This document shows, piece by piece, positions 53,783-63,990 of a stretch of 64,000 nucleotides of DNA. Source of the DNA: DASPKM01 sp963817075 (GTDB taxonomy: Bacteria; Bacteroidota; Bacteroidia; Chitinophagales; Chitinophagaceae); assembly GCA_963817075.1 (NCBI GenBank), contig CAWFMT010000002.1:1-64000 (forward strand), written 5' to 3'. Every line of letters starts with the position of its first letter. The stretch's first letter is position 1. Below the pieces are notes generated by a model that was not told where the DNA came from, searched no databases, and saw only the letters and a list, made by a program, of their open reading frames with translations. A program made the position numbers and the translations under genes.

Positions 53783-54109
53783 GTGTTGCGCACCGAGATG
53801 TTGAAGGGGGCGGTCGACCTGATGGTGCTCGCTGTGCTGTCGCTGGGGGAGTCGTACGGCTACCAGGTCGTCAAGCAGCTCGAGGCCAACGGCTGGGAGG
53901 GCGTGGGCGAGGCCACGGTCTACGGCACGCTCCGCCGCCTGCACGACGACGGATTCCTCAACCTCACGGCAAGAACTGTCCGACGGCGGCCGGGCCCGGC
54001 GCTACTACGGCCTGAGCAAGGAGGCCGGGTCGAGCTTGACCGGCAGGCCGAGTCCTGGCACGAGCTGACCGAGCTGGTGGAGCGCACCGTGAAAGGGGCG
54101 GCGAGATGA
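53783..54109 (+). CDS. PadR-family regulator (frameshifted)
   Basis: About 109 residues: LRTEMLKGAVDLMVLAVLSL, ESYGYQVVKQLEANGWEGVG, EATVYGTLRRLHDDGFLN, then in another frame SDGGRARRYYGLSKEAGSSL, then AESWHELTELVERTVKG. Frame changes near 53,970 and 54,045. GTG start only ~20 bases after TACTAT (53,759-53,764), a possible -10 box. Coupled to the next gene (ATGA overlap). Confidence 0.85.
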   Translation: MLRTEMLKGAVDLMVLAVLSLGESYGYQVVKQLEANGWEGVGEATVYGTLRRLHDDGFLNLTARTVRRRPGPALLRPEQGGRVELDRQAESWHELTELVERTVKGAAR

Positions 54110-54390
54110 GCGCCCGGTTGGACGACTACCGGCGGGCCGTGCTGGACCAGCTCGCTGACTTGCCCGGCCACGAGCTGCGACAGGCGCGGCAGACGATCGA
54201 CGACTGGCTGGCCGAGCGTGACGGTGACGACCTGCCAGAGCCGACGGCGTACGCCCAGGAACTGCGGACCTCCCTGGGGGCGGGTCGGGAGAAGGCGGCT
54301 CCGCACCAGCGGTTCGGCCGTTGGCTGCGGTCCAACTGGCTGCCGGTGACGGTTTCGGAACGATCGCGGTGATGTCGACCCGGCAAATTC
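54106..54390 (+). CDS. HAAS/DUF1700-like partner of PadR, cut at the chimeric join
   Basis: N-terminal part MSARLDDYRRAVLDQLADLP and ELRQARQTIDDWLAERDGD, PTAYAQELRTSLG, the pattern of PadR-linked HAAS proteins that continue into membrane helices. A frame change near 54,350 would extend it as GTIAVMSTRQ. The rest is lost because actinobacterial sequence stops at about 54,390. Confidence 0.65.
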
Positions 54391-54395
54391 ATAGG
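54384..54395. other. Chimeric junction: actinobacterial to Bacteroidota DNA
   Basis: Upstream the sequence is ~70% GC and codes for a PadR partner; downstream it is ~40% GC and codes, on the other strand, for a GH127-like enzyme. Both reading frames are interrupted within these few bases, and no repeat, insertion sequence or attachment site marks the border. Confidence 0.85.
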
Positions 54396-55682
54396 TTCCG
54401 CCAACATAAAAATTCACAGATATGTCGTTCTCCATGGACATTACTGATGTAAGTGGTAGAGTGAACTGGCCTCTCGGACCACTGGCATTACAACAGTTCA
54501 GGTTCATTCCGCATTGACCACTTCCGGCAATCGTTGCCCGTTGAGCGGAGTATATTTTGCCCAATCAGAAGCATCAGCATTCAATGAACCTAATAATGCA
54601 TTGTAATAGGCTCGTTCAATTTCGTCAGCATATTTTGAATCTCCTGTTAGACGTAATAATTGCTGATTCAATTTAATCCAGGTGGCAGTTACACAGGTTC
54701 CCTGAAAATGAGTAACAGGTTGGGTTTGATGTTTCTTTCCTTTAAACCACATTTCTTCAGAAGCGCCTGAGCCGGCAATATTAATTTCAGTGTCACGAAT
54801 ATTTTTCCAGGTTTTTTCCACTGCATCCAGAAAAGTTTTATTGCCCGTTACGCGATACAATTCAACCAAGCCTTCATAGCAGGACATCATCTCGTATGCT
54901 TTTTGTCCTTGCTCCCAACTATACCAGCTTTGAGGTGTTGGAAAACGTTCGCTCACGTTGACGGAAGCTTTACGAATCAGCTCAGGACCATCCGGAGTTT
55001 CCCATTGTCGCACGATCTCTTCTGCAAATGCCAGGTACTTTTTATTTCCGGTTGTAGTGTACAATCGCACCATGGGTTCCATCACAGATGATGCAGCCAT
55101 GCCTCGATAATTTCCTTTGTTGATGATCAATCCATCTCGATCCTTTATTTCTTTGATGAGGAAGTCGGCCAATTTGGTTGCTGCAGAGAGACTTGTTCTA
55201 TCTTTTGTTAGATCGTGGTAGTCAAGTAGACCAAGCAAGCAATATTTCATTCCCCAGATATCCCATTGTTCCAGCTGATTTTCTTTCTTATAGTTTCCTA
55301 TATATCCATCGGGAGTTTGAGTAGAAAGCAATGCCTTCACTGCTGAATCAAGCACTTTTTTCATGCGTGTTTCGGGACGATAGCGATAAGCCAATACTGC
55401 GGAAGTGAACCATTTGCCCCAAAATTCAGATTGCCAGAGACGGCTTTCTGTCCTATGCCGGAAGGGTTCTACCAGATGATCTACATCCTGGGTCAAAATG
55501 CGATTCTGGTATGATTGATCCAGTTTTTTTCCGATGAAGCCAGTCAGCTTTGCATGATCCGAAAGCTTTAGCTTATCAGCGACTGCATATTTAAAAGTGG
55601 AGGATGAACTCTGGCCAATGATTTCATGTTGGGGAATGATGAAGCTTAGCAGAAGCATCGAACAGTAGATGGCTTTCTTCAT
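54391..55682 (-). CDS. GH127/DUF1680-like glycoside hydrolase, C-terminus missing
   Basis: Signal peptide MKKAIYCSMLLLSFII, then an (alpha/alpha)6-barrel: GKWFTSAVLAYRYRPETRMK, QTPDGYIGNYKKENQLEQWD, WGMKYCLLGLLDYHDLTK, THFQGTCVTATWIKLNQQLL. After a frame change near 54,525 the conserved CGMNLNCCNASGPRG appears, carrying the Cys-Cys of beta-L-arabinofuranosidases. About 430 of an expected 600 or more residues; the rest is lost at the junction. Likely removes L-arabinose or related sugars from plant glycans. Confidence 0.82.
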
Positions 55683-55689
55683 TAATGGA

Positions 55690-55745
55690 AAGAAATTAAC
55701 CGCAAAGACGCAAGGACGCTAAGTTACGCTAAGATTCTTCGCGTT
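55690..55745. repeat. Bacteroidota intergenic repeat
   Basis: AACCGCAAAGACGCAAGGAC and then CGCTAAGTTACGCTAAG: the rRNA-like 'CGCAAAGACGC' word found scattered in gaps of many Bacteroidota genomes. A related word sits at 57,765-57,800. Confidence 0.5.
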
Positions 55746-55813
55746 ACAGGTCGTCTTTCATTAATGGCGGTTAAAAATTCACATTTTCAAATCTTCAAAT
55801 TTTCAAATTTTTT

Positions 55814-57677
55814 TTACTGCACCTTTGCTGTCCCTGCGCCTAACCAGGCCGCCTGCACAAGTTTTTGATGTGGCGTTGCTTCGGGGATGAATTCGAGTTT
55901 GTTGATCTCAATTTCTGTAGCCTTAAAAATATTTTTCTGAAGAACAACTGTTTCAACAGTTCCCGCATCATTTTTCCTGCGACTTTTACACTCAATGGTT
56001 CACCCTCTTTCATTGTTTTTTAGGAGACTGTCCCGGGTTTGCGGATAATTTCTGGGAGTTAAAGCCACACCATTTATTTCAATCAACTCATCTCCTCTCT
56101 TATACCCAAGAGCATTTCCAAAATCATTGATCCTTGTAGCCTGTCCAATCAAGACCATGCCATTTGGATTGGCAGCATTTGCCGGGATTAGCGCAGGATT
56201 GGTGCCCATCGAAAATTCTTTCTTTTCATTTCTTGGAGTAAACTTCACTCCAGCCAGCGCAAAATATTCCTGATATGGAATGGGCTCACTGCCATTTACG
56301 TATTTCACCAGAAAATTCTTGACTTCAGGATAACTGAGATCCGCTATCTCATCAAAAAGAGTTGAGTCAATAAAATACCGGGTCCTTCCGTAACGAACTC
56401 CAAGATCATGGGTAAGATTCTTCAATCCATATCCACCATCGGATAAATTAAGGAGTAACAAATCGACGCAGGCTGCTATAAGTGCCCCTTCTCATAAACA
56501 TTTCCAAACTGCTCGTGGTGTTTTCCTGCACTTTGGGTGCTTAATTCTGCAAATGCCAGACTATCCTTATACAACCTTCTTGAATTGGAAATCTTGTTAC
56601 TCAACTTGGCTAAGAATTGAGCTGGCGTATTGAGACCATTTGTTACCTGCACATGATGAGCCGTGTATTCTGTCACTCCTTCATACAACCAAAGATGCCG
56701 GGACATAACAGCAGATCATAATTAAATACCTTGACTTCTTTGGATGCAATAGTCAAAGGGGTAATGATGTGAAAGAATTCATGTGAAGAAACATCGATAA
56801 CAAAATTCTTGATATTGGCTAGGAACATCGGGCAAATAATAGAATGAAGAAGTAGTATGTTCAAGCGCTCCGAAGAGATTCTTTGGAAAATTGTTTGTTG
56901 TTGCAGGATCCAGAAATAATAAAGAAATGAATACTTGTCGGCCGGTAATTTTCCTCCTAGATAATTTTTCGCAGCTACAAGCAGTGGATTAAGCCATTCG
57001 GCCACTTCCTTGGAGTGAATAAGCTGCTTTCCCGAATAAACAGAGACCAAGACCCTGCAATTCCCGATTTGCATGGTGGTAGTGTCAGGTGTCGTGTACA
57101 TTATTGGATTATCATATAACTCGTCCAGATTCGCGACCACCAATATATCCGCCGTTGGAGAAACAGCGCGGGTTGTTAGACTTGTTGATGCATAAAAACC
57201 TTCCGGCTTATTGATAGTTAGTTCGATAGGTATCCTGTTCATCCCTGCCAGATATCCAAAAAATCCGAAGGTGTTAAGGACATAATTTTTATTTGCCTCA
57301 ATGTTTGTTGCAGACATCGGATAGATATTGTGGGTCTGCTTTGTGTCGAATACATCTTCAACCACATAGGTAATCTTATACAAACCAGTGGCGTTAGATA
57401 TCTTCCAACGGTTATCATTCACTCTTGAAACTGGCAAGGCTTTTCCAGATTTATCGAATGCTTTTAATCCTGAAATGAATTTTCCGTAATCAGCTATCTG
57501 GTAAGTTCCTGGAATGATCTTCGGAAAATAATAGTCAATCACTGGCTTTGTAACCTTGGGAGTTATTAAGCTTACCTCGATGGAATCCTCTCTTTTTCCA
57601 TTTAGGTCTAAAGAGTATTTGTATACCTGTGATTGAGCGGTAACTGACAGTAACAGCAGTGCAAACAATAATTTCAT
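55814..57677 (-). CDS. M61-family metallopeptidase (glycyl aminopeptidase type), frameshifted
   Basis: About 620 residues. Signal peptide MKLLFALLLLSVTAQSQ; N-terminal beta domain; zinc site SSHEFFHIITPL (HExxH) near 56,775, third ligand in LWLYEGVTEY near 56,690; C-terminal PDZ domain (GNALGYKRGDELIEINGVAL) and the end QAAWLGAGTAKVQ. Frame changes near 56,910, 56,810, 56,700, 56,470 and 56,030; the missing stretch reads LFGALEHTTSSFYYLPDVP in another frame, as in the family. The ATG at 57677 gives a proper signal peptide. Confidence 0.85.
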
Positions 57678-57759
57678 TGTAAAATGTTTAGGATTAGCGA
57701 GATGAACGGGCGTAAAATTGAAGGATTTCAGCGTATTCTGGTAACCATCAGTCACATTT

Positions 57760-58100
57760 TTAAGATTTAACCGCTAAGGAGCCAGGACGCGAAGGTTCGC
57801 AAGGGCGAAGCAAATGGTTAACTCTATGGGCTCCATTTCTCTGCCGTAAAATAAATGAACCACATAGACACATAGAAAACATAGTAGAAATTAAAAGACC
57901 TATGCCAGATTAAAGGCACAACAGCTCCCAGTTAACTCCGTGTCCTCCATTTCTCTGCGGTAAAATAAATGAACCACATAGGCACATAGAAATCAGAGAA
58001 GAAATTAAAAACTTATGTCAGATTGAGTCAAACACACCTCTGCGCTAACTCCGTGTCCTCTATTTCTCTGCGGTAAAAAAATTTACAACTCATAAGAAAT
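57760..58100. repeat. Three tandem-like ~113-bp intergenic repeats (left arm)
   Basis: Three imperfect units each contain CCATTTCTCTGCGGTAAAAT or a variant, then ACCACATAG.CACATAGAAA, starting near 57,815, 57,930 and 58,042. Such words recur in gaps of Bacteroidota genomes. The stretch 58,100-58,402 that follows shows no gene. Confidence 0.75.
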
Positions 58101-58402
58101 TGAAAGACTTATTTGCCTATTGTTTTCTTATTATTCTCTCATCCCCATTCATCATTGCTTCTAAGTGGTTCTACTTATTGATGTAAAATTCAAAACTTGA
58201 CTAGCGGCAATAAATAGTGCGAATCTGCAATAGTATATAGAACAATACTACCTTTCCCCAGGGATACATGCGGACAACTTCTAACCTGCTTGCGCTAATG
58301 GTGACATTGTGAATTTCACCTGACAGCAATCCTTGCCACCATAGTCAAAACTTTATGATTACCGGAATTCGTTTATCTAAGATCTAGATTGATCTATATA
58401 TT

Positions 58403-58963
58403 ATGAAGCTATTGATCAAGAATATGGTTAGTCTTCGTTGCAAAATGATCGTGAGATCAGAATTGGAAAATCTTGGTCTGCACTATACCACCCTTGAGCT
58501 GGGGGAAGTACAAATTATCGAGGAACTTTCTCCGGACCAGTACAATCAAATAAAAAATCTTTTAGCTAAATCAGGATTTGAACTCCTTGAAGATAAAAAG
58601 GCCATCCTGGTAGAAAAGATCAAGAATATAATTGTAGAGATGGTACATTACAGTGAGGAGGCCCCTTTGACAAATTTTTCAGATTATCTCAGCCAGTTGC
58701 TCAATTACGATTACAACTATCTTTCAAACCTGTTTTCTGAAGTAAAGGGAACAACCATAGAACATTACATAATCTCTCATAAGATCGAACGCGCGAAGGA
58801 AATGTTAATCTATGACGAACTCACCCTAACAGAAATTTCTTATAAACTCCACTATAGCAGCGTAGCTCATCTTTCAAACCAGTTTAAGAAAGTTACTGGG
58901 CTGACTCCCTCCTTTTTCAAAAAATTGAAGCATAAAAGGCTTAAAGGTTTGGAGAATTTATGA
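58403..58963 (+). CDS. AraC-family regulator with HMA-like N-terminus (left copy)
   Basis: 186 residues. N-terminal ~75 residues (IKNMVSLRCKMIVRSELENL, GEVQIIEELSPDQYNQIKNL, GFELLEDKKAILVEKIKNII) form the heavy-metal-associated-like fold seen in many Bacteroidota AraC proteins; the first Cys of the metal motif is Ser here, so metal binding is doubtful. C-terminal AraC helix-turn-helix pair: YDYNYLSNLFSEVKGTTIEH, LTLTEISYKLHYSSVAHLSN, QFKKVTGLTPSFFKK. Target genes unknown. The second copy is at 62,787-63,347. Confidence 0.9.
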   Translation: MKLLIKNMVSLRCKMIVRSELENLGLHYTTLELGEVQIIEELSPDQYNQIKNLLAKSGFELLEDKKAILVEKIKNIIVEMVHYSEEAPLTNFSDYLSQLLNYDYNYLSNLFSEVKGTTIEHYIISHKIERAKEMLIYDELTLTEISYKLHYSSVAHLSNQFKKVTGLTPSFFKKLKHKRLKGLENL

Positions 58964-59061
58964 CCTGTACAATCATTCGAATTGCCAATACCAGTAAATC
59001 ATGCAATTTCTTTACATAGTTGTGTAAGTTATTTGTCTAAATAACGACCACCTTTGGTAAT

Positions 59062-59436
59062 ATGGATTCAATTCAGCCAGACCCTAAAATTGCAAATAAC
59101 ACAAAGGAATTACCAAAAGGAGAATGCTGTATCATTGTTGAAATTGTAGAATATGTAGCTCATGCAGTGCTCAGCCGCACAATTATCAAAAGAGCTACCG
59201 GAAATATTACTGTTTCTTCATTTGATGCCGGAGAGGAGTTGGCAGAAAAAACCTCGCCTTACGATACATTTATTCAAATTATTGATGGAACCGCTGAACT
59301 GGTGATGAATGATAAAAAGTACAAGCTCAGATTGGGCGAGGGTATCATCATACCCTCAAACTCAAAACACAATTTCAATGCTCCTGAACAATTCAAGATG
59401 ATCTCCACAGTTATCAAGAGTGGATACGAAGATTGA
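59062..59436 (+). CDS. Small cupin protein (left copy)
   Basis: 124 residues with one cupin barrel: FDAGEELAEKTSPYDTFIQI, IDGTAELVMNDKKYKL, GEGIIIPSNSKHNFNAPE. The second motif keeps P and H, but the His pair of motif one is replaced, so it may not bind metal. Function unknown. ATG about 100 bases after the AraC gene in the same direction. Identical protein in the right arm. Confidence 0.88.
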   Translation: MDSIQPDPKIANNTKELPKGECCIIVEIVEYVAHAVLSRTIIKRATGNITVSSFDAGEELAEKTSPYDTFIQIIDGTAELVMNDKKYKLRLGEGIIIPSNSKHNFNAPEQFKMISTVIKSGYED

Positions 59437-59630
59437 AAACTGGTTTAAGCAAAAAGTATTTCACCTATGAATTTCCTGCTGCGGTGATTGTAGCAATTCA
59501 AAAAAGCGGGCGGGCATTGCACGATGGTAATCAAGGAACCAAGGTGATACCCGCCGAAGCTTTATAGCGAACCAAAACAAAAATTTATAGCCTGCTTTGC
59601 ACTTCAAGTTGTGCAGACAGGATTCATAAT

Positions 59631-60890
59631 TTATTCAATTTTAGTTAGTGCAGGTACGTTCTTTTCAAATCCTACGTATCCCTTATTCTGGTTAATCACT
59701 CCATTTGAATTTCCCTGAATGGATGGTGTTGGGACTGGCCAAAGCACATGGTATGCACTTATAGTAAATACGTTTCCATAATTTGTACGCACGCCATTTT
59801 TATAAAAGATGTTTTTGGCTTTGATCCTGTCCAGGAAATAATTGTCTTCTGAAAATTTGTCCATAGTATATGATTTCCCTGTCTCAGAAGCCTTGCCGGT
59901 CATAGCCAACAAATATGAAATACGAGTCAGCTCTGTCTTCCGGGGTTCTTCATAAAATAATTCTCTCGCTCTTTCATCCAGTATCATTCCGATGTTTACC
60001 TGAGCCGAAGTAATGGAGGCTGCTCCTGCCCTATTCCTAACCTGATTAATATCTGCAGCCGCATTCACCAGGTCACCTTTCCAAAAGTAAGCTTCTGCTC
60101 TAAGCAAATATGTTTCTGCAATTCTGAATACATACCAATCTGTATGACCACCCTGCATCGGGGTATTTTCTGTATCAGGAATAAAGATCTTATAATGAGG
60201 CCATCCAAACCATGAACGAATTGTATCAGTACAAAGCAAACCTCCAGCTGCGTTGCGCAATTGCAATGGCTGCAAATAATATGGATCATTACTTGTCTTC
60301 AATGCGCGATCATTATATACCAGGTCCTCCATATCCATCCAATTACCCTTCGCGCGCCGTAGATCATTCGGGTCTGTCCATATATCTTTCATACTATAAG
60401 GAGTTGGCCTGCATCTTCCAATTCCTCTTCCGTATAAATTAGAAAGGATTACATCCGTATTAGTATTGTCGTTAGTACCTTTCTTACCAGAAGGGGTAGT
60501 TATATTGGTTCCCCACAATGGAACTGCCTGGCGCATGATGCGCATGCCGCCATCAAACCCACCATCTCCAAACCTGTCAATTATCAGGAATAGACCTTCC
60601 TTATTTTCTGCGATAGCTTTGTTTTCGGGTCTGTGAAGATCCCAGATCACATTTTTCTTTGTTACGCCAAAAGGGACTTTCATCAATGCATAAGGACTAC
60701 CTGAAATTACACTTGTTGCTGAGGCAATGGCATCATCAAATTTTCCCAATGCAAGATTCACCTTGGTCAATAAATGATTCACTGCACCCTTGCTTACCTC
60801 ACCCTTGTTTACGTTGTCAGTCAACCAGCCCTTTGCTGAATCCAGGTCCAACTTCATTTTCTCAAGAATCACTTCTCTCTTTGTTGAATA
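59631..60890 (-). CDS. SusD/RagB-family outer-membrane protein, N-terminus missing (left copy)
   Basis: 420 codons open to the repeat spacer. Glycan-binding partner of a SusC channel. Seen: DLDSAKGWLTDNVNKGEVSK (TPR-like start), FRIAETYLLRAEAYFWKGDL, INQVRNRAGAA, DERARELFYEEPRKTELTR and the SusD ending VLWPVPTPSIQGNSNGVINQ. The lipoprotein signal and the first ~100 residues are absent because the inverted repeat folds back here. No susC gene is in the window. Confidence 0.88.
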   Translation of the reverse strand, partial: YSTKREVILEKMKLDLDSAKGWLTDNVNKGEVSKGAVNHLLTKVNLALGKFDDAIASATSVISGSPYALMKVPFGVTKKNVIWDLHRPENKAIAENKEGLFLIIDRFGDGGFDGGMRIMRQAVPLWGTNITTPSGKKGTNDNTNTDVILSNLYGRGIGRCRPTPYSMKDIWTDPNDLRRAKGNWMDMEDLVYNDRALKTSNDPYYLQPLQLRNAAGGLLCTDTIRSWFGWPHYKIFIPDTENTPMQGGHTDWYVFRIAETYLLRAEAYFWKGDLVNAAADINQVRNRAGAASITSAQVNIGMILDERARELFYEEPRKTELTRISYLLAMTGKASETGKSYTMDKFSEDNYFLDRIKAKNIFYKNGVRTNYGNVFTISAYHVLWPVPTPSIQGNSNGVINQNKGYVGFEKNVPALTKIE

Positions 60891-62119
60891 AAAATGAAGT
60901 TGGACCTGGATTCAGCAAAGGGCTGGTTGACTGATAACGTAAACAAGGGTGAGGTAAGCAAGGGTGCAGTGAACCATCTATTGACCAAGGTGAATCTTGC
61001 ATTGGGAAAATTTGATGATGCCATTGCCTCTGCAACAAGTGTAATTTCTGGTAGTCCTTATGCATTGATGAAAGTCCCTTTTGGCGTAACAAAGAAAAAT
61101 GTGATCTGGGATCTTCACAGACCCGAGAATAAGGCTATTGCAGAAAATAAGGAAGGTCTATTCCTGATAATTGACAGGTTTGGAGATGGAGGTTTTGATG
61201 GTGGCATGCGCATCATGCGCCAGGCAGTTCCATTGTGGGGAACCAATATAACTACCCCTTCTGGTAAGAAAGGTACTAACGACAATACTAATACGGATGT
61301 AATCCTTTCTAATTTATACGGAAGAGGAATTGGAAGATGCAGGCCAACTCCTTATAGTATGAAAGATATATGGACAGACCGAACGATCTACGGCGCGCGA
61401 AGGGTAATTGGATGGATATGGAGGACCTGGTATATAATGATCGCGCATTGAAGACAAGTAATGATCCATATTATTTGCAGCCATTGCAATTGCGCAACGC
61501 AGCTGGAGGTTTGCTTTGTACTGATACAATTCGTTCATGGTTTGGATGGCCTCATTATAAGATCTTTATTCCTGATACAGAAAACACCCCGATGCAGGGT
61601 GGTCATACAGATTGGTATGTATTCAGAATTGCAGAAACATATTTGCTTAGAGCAGAAGCTTACTTTTGGAAAGGTGACCTGGTGAATGCGGCTGCAGATA
61701 TTAATCAGGTTAGGAATAGGGCAGGAGCAGCCTCCATTACTTCGGCTCAGGTAAACATCGGAATGATACTGGATGAAAGAGCGAGAGAATTATTTTATGA
61801 AGAACCCCGGAAGACAGAGCTGACTCGTATTTCATATTTGTTGGCTATGACCGGCAAGGCTTCTGAGACAGGGAAATCATAGACAATGGACAAATTTTCA
61901 GAAGACAATTATTTCCTGGACAGGATCAAAGCCAAAAACATCTTTTATAAAAATGGCGTGCGTACAAATTATGGAAACGTGTTTACTATAAGTGCATACC
62001 ATGTGCTTTGGCCAGTCCCTACACCATCCATTCAGGGAAATTCAAATGGAGTGATTAACCAGAATAAGGGATACGTAGGATTTGAAAAGAACGTACCTGC
62101 ACTAACTAAAATTGAATAA
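60891..62119 (+). pseudogene. SusD/RagB-family gene, second copy (right arm), broken
   Basis: Inverted copy of the preceding gene starting at KMKLDLDSAKGWL without any upstream sequence of its own. A one-base loss near 61,378 (GGG to GG) shifts the frame, and a base change near 61,880 turns a Tyr codon into TAG (ETGKS then stop). The rest is nearly identical, ending INQNKGYVGFEKNVP. It cannot make a full protein as given; this may be sequence error in a folded-back read. Confidence 0.85.
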
Positions 62120-62313
62120 ATTATGAATCCTGTCAGCACAACTTGAAGTGCAAAGCAGGCTATAAATTTTTGTTTTGGTTCGCTATAAAGCTTCGGCGGG
62201 TATCACCTTGGTTCCTTGATTACCATCGTGCAATGCCCGCCCGCTTTTTTGAATTGCTACAATCACCGCAGCAGGAAATTCATAGGTGAAATACTTTTTG
62301 CTTAAACCAGTTT

Positions 62314-62688
62314 TCAATCTTCGTATCCACTCTTGATAACTGTGGAGATCATCTTGAATTGTTCAGGAGCATTGAAGTTGTGTTTTGAGTTTGAGGGTAT
62401 GATGATACCCTCGCCCAATCTGAGCTTGTACTTTTTATCATTCATCACCAGTTCAGCGGTTCCATCAATAATTTGAATAAATGTATCGTAAGGCGAGGTT
62501 TTTTCTGCCAACTCCTCTCCGGCATCAAATGAAGAAACAGTAATATTTCCGGTAGCTCTTTTGATAATTGTGCGGCTGAGCACTGCATGAGCTACATATT
62601 CTACAATTTCAACAATGATACAGCATTCTCCTTTTGGTAATTCCTTTGTGTTATTTGCAATTTTAGGGTCTGGCTGAATTGAATCCAT
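62314..62688 (-). CDS. Small cupin protein (right copy)
   Basis: Same 124-residue protein as at 59,062-59,436, with silent base changes only (for example AAT to AAC in the KHNFN stretch). Present because of the inverted repeat. Confidence 0.88.
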   Translation of the reverse strand: MDSIQPDPKIANNTKELPKGECCIIVEIVEYVAHAVLSRTIIKRATGNITVSSFDAGEELAEKTSPYDTFIQIIDGTAELVMNDKKYKLRLGEGIIIPSNSKHNFNAPEQFKMISTVIKSGYED

Positions 62689-62786
62689 ATGACCAAAGGT
62701 GGTCGTTATTTAGACAAATAACTTACACAACTATGTAAAGAAATTGCATGATTTACTGGTATTGGCAATTCGAATGATCGTACAGG

Positions 62787-63347
62787 TCATAAATTCTCCA
62801 AACCTTTAAGCCTTTTATGCTTCAATTTTTTGAAAAAGGAGGGAGTCAGCCCAGTAACTTTCTTAAACTGGTTTGAAAGATGAGCTACGCTGCTATAGTG
62901 GAGTTTATAAGAAATTTCTGTTAGGGTGAGTTCGTCATAGATTAACATTTCCTTCGCGCGTTCGATCTTATGAGAGATTATGTAATGTTCTATGGTTGTT
63001 CCCTTTACTTCAGAAAACAGGTTTGAAAGATAGTTGTAATCGTAATTGAGCAACTGGCTGAGATAATCTGAAAAATTTGTCAAAGGGGCCTCCTCACTGT
63101 AATGGACCATCTCGACAATTATATTCTTGATCTTTTCTACCAGGATGGCCTTTTTATCTTCAAGGAGTTCAAATCCTGATTTAGCTAAAAGATTTTTTAT
63201 TTGATTGTACTGGTCCGGAGAAAGTTCCTCGATAATTTGTACTTCCCCCAGCTCGAGGGTGGTATAGTGCAGACCAAAATTTTCCAATTCTGATCTCACG
63301 ATCATTTTGCAACGAAGACTAACCATATTCTTGATCAATAGCTTCAT
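62787..63347 (-). CDS. AraC-family regulator with HMA-like N-terminus (right copy)
   Basis: Inverted copy of the gene at 58,403-58,963; 186 residues, differing by Leu to Phe in SELENFGLHYTT. Its upstream gap differs from the left copy at several bases, more than the coding part. Confidence 0.88.
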   Translation of the reverse strand: MKLLIKNMVSLRCKMIVRSELENFGLHYTTLELGEVQIIEELSPDQYNQIKNLLAKSGFELLEDKKAILVEKIKNIIVEMVHYSEEAPLTNFSDYLSQLLNYDYNYLSNLFSEVKGTTIEHYIISHKIERAKEMLIYDELTLTEISYKLHYSSVAHLSNQFKKVTGLTPSFFKKLKHKRLKGLENL

Positions 63348-63649
63348 AATATATAGATCAATCTAGATCTTAGATAATCGAATTCCCGTAATCATAAAGT
63401 TTTGAGTATAATGGCAAGGATTGCTGTCGGGTGAAATTTACAAAGTCACCATTAGCGCAAGCAGGTTAGAAGTTGTCAGCATGTATCCCTGGGGAAAGGT
63501 AGTATTGTTCTATATACTATTGCAGATTCGCACTATTTATTGCCGCTAGTCAAGTTTTGAATTTTACATCAATAAGTAGAACCACTTAGAAGCAATGATG
63601 AATGGGGATGAGAGAATAATAAGAAAACAATAGGCAAATAAGTCTTTCA

Positions 63650-63990
63650 ATTTCTTATGAGTTGTAAATTTTTTTACCGCAGAGAAATAGAGGACACGGA
63701 GTTAGCGCAGAGGTGTGTTTGACTCAATCTGACATAAGTTTTTAATTTCTTCTCTGATTTCTATGTGCCTATGTGGTTCATTTATTTTACCGCAGAGAAA
63801 TGGAGGACACGGAGTTAACTGGGAGCTGTTGTGCCTTTAATCTGGCATAGGTCTTTTAATTTCTACTATGTTTTCTATGTGTCTATGTGGTTCATTTATT
63901 TTACGGCAGAGAAATGGAGCCCATAGAGTTAACCATTTGCTTCGCCCTTGCGAACCTTCGCGTCCTGGCTCCTTAGCGGTTAAATCTTAA
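63650..63990. repeat. Three tandem-like intergenic repeats (right arm)
   Basis: Reverse-complement copy of the repeats at 57,760-58,100, with the same ACCGCAGAGAAATGGAGGAC words. Confidence 0.75.

Noticed and set aside
57760..58100. CRISPR-like array
   Set aside because: Units are ~113 bp, imperfect and without distinct spacers; they match common Bacteroidota intergenic repeats.
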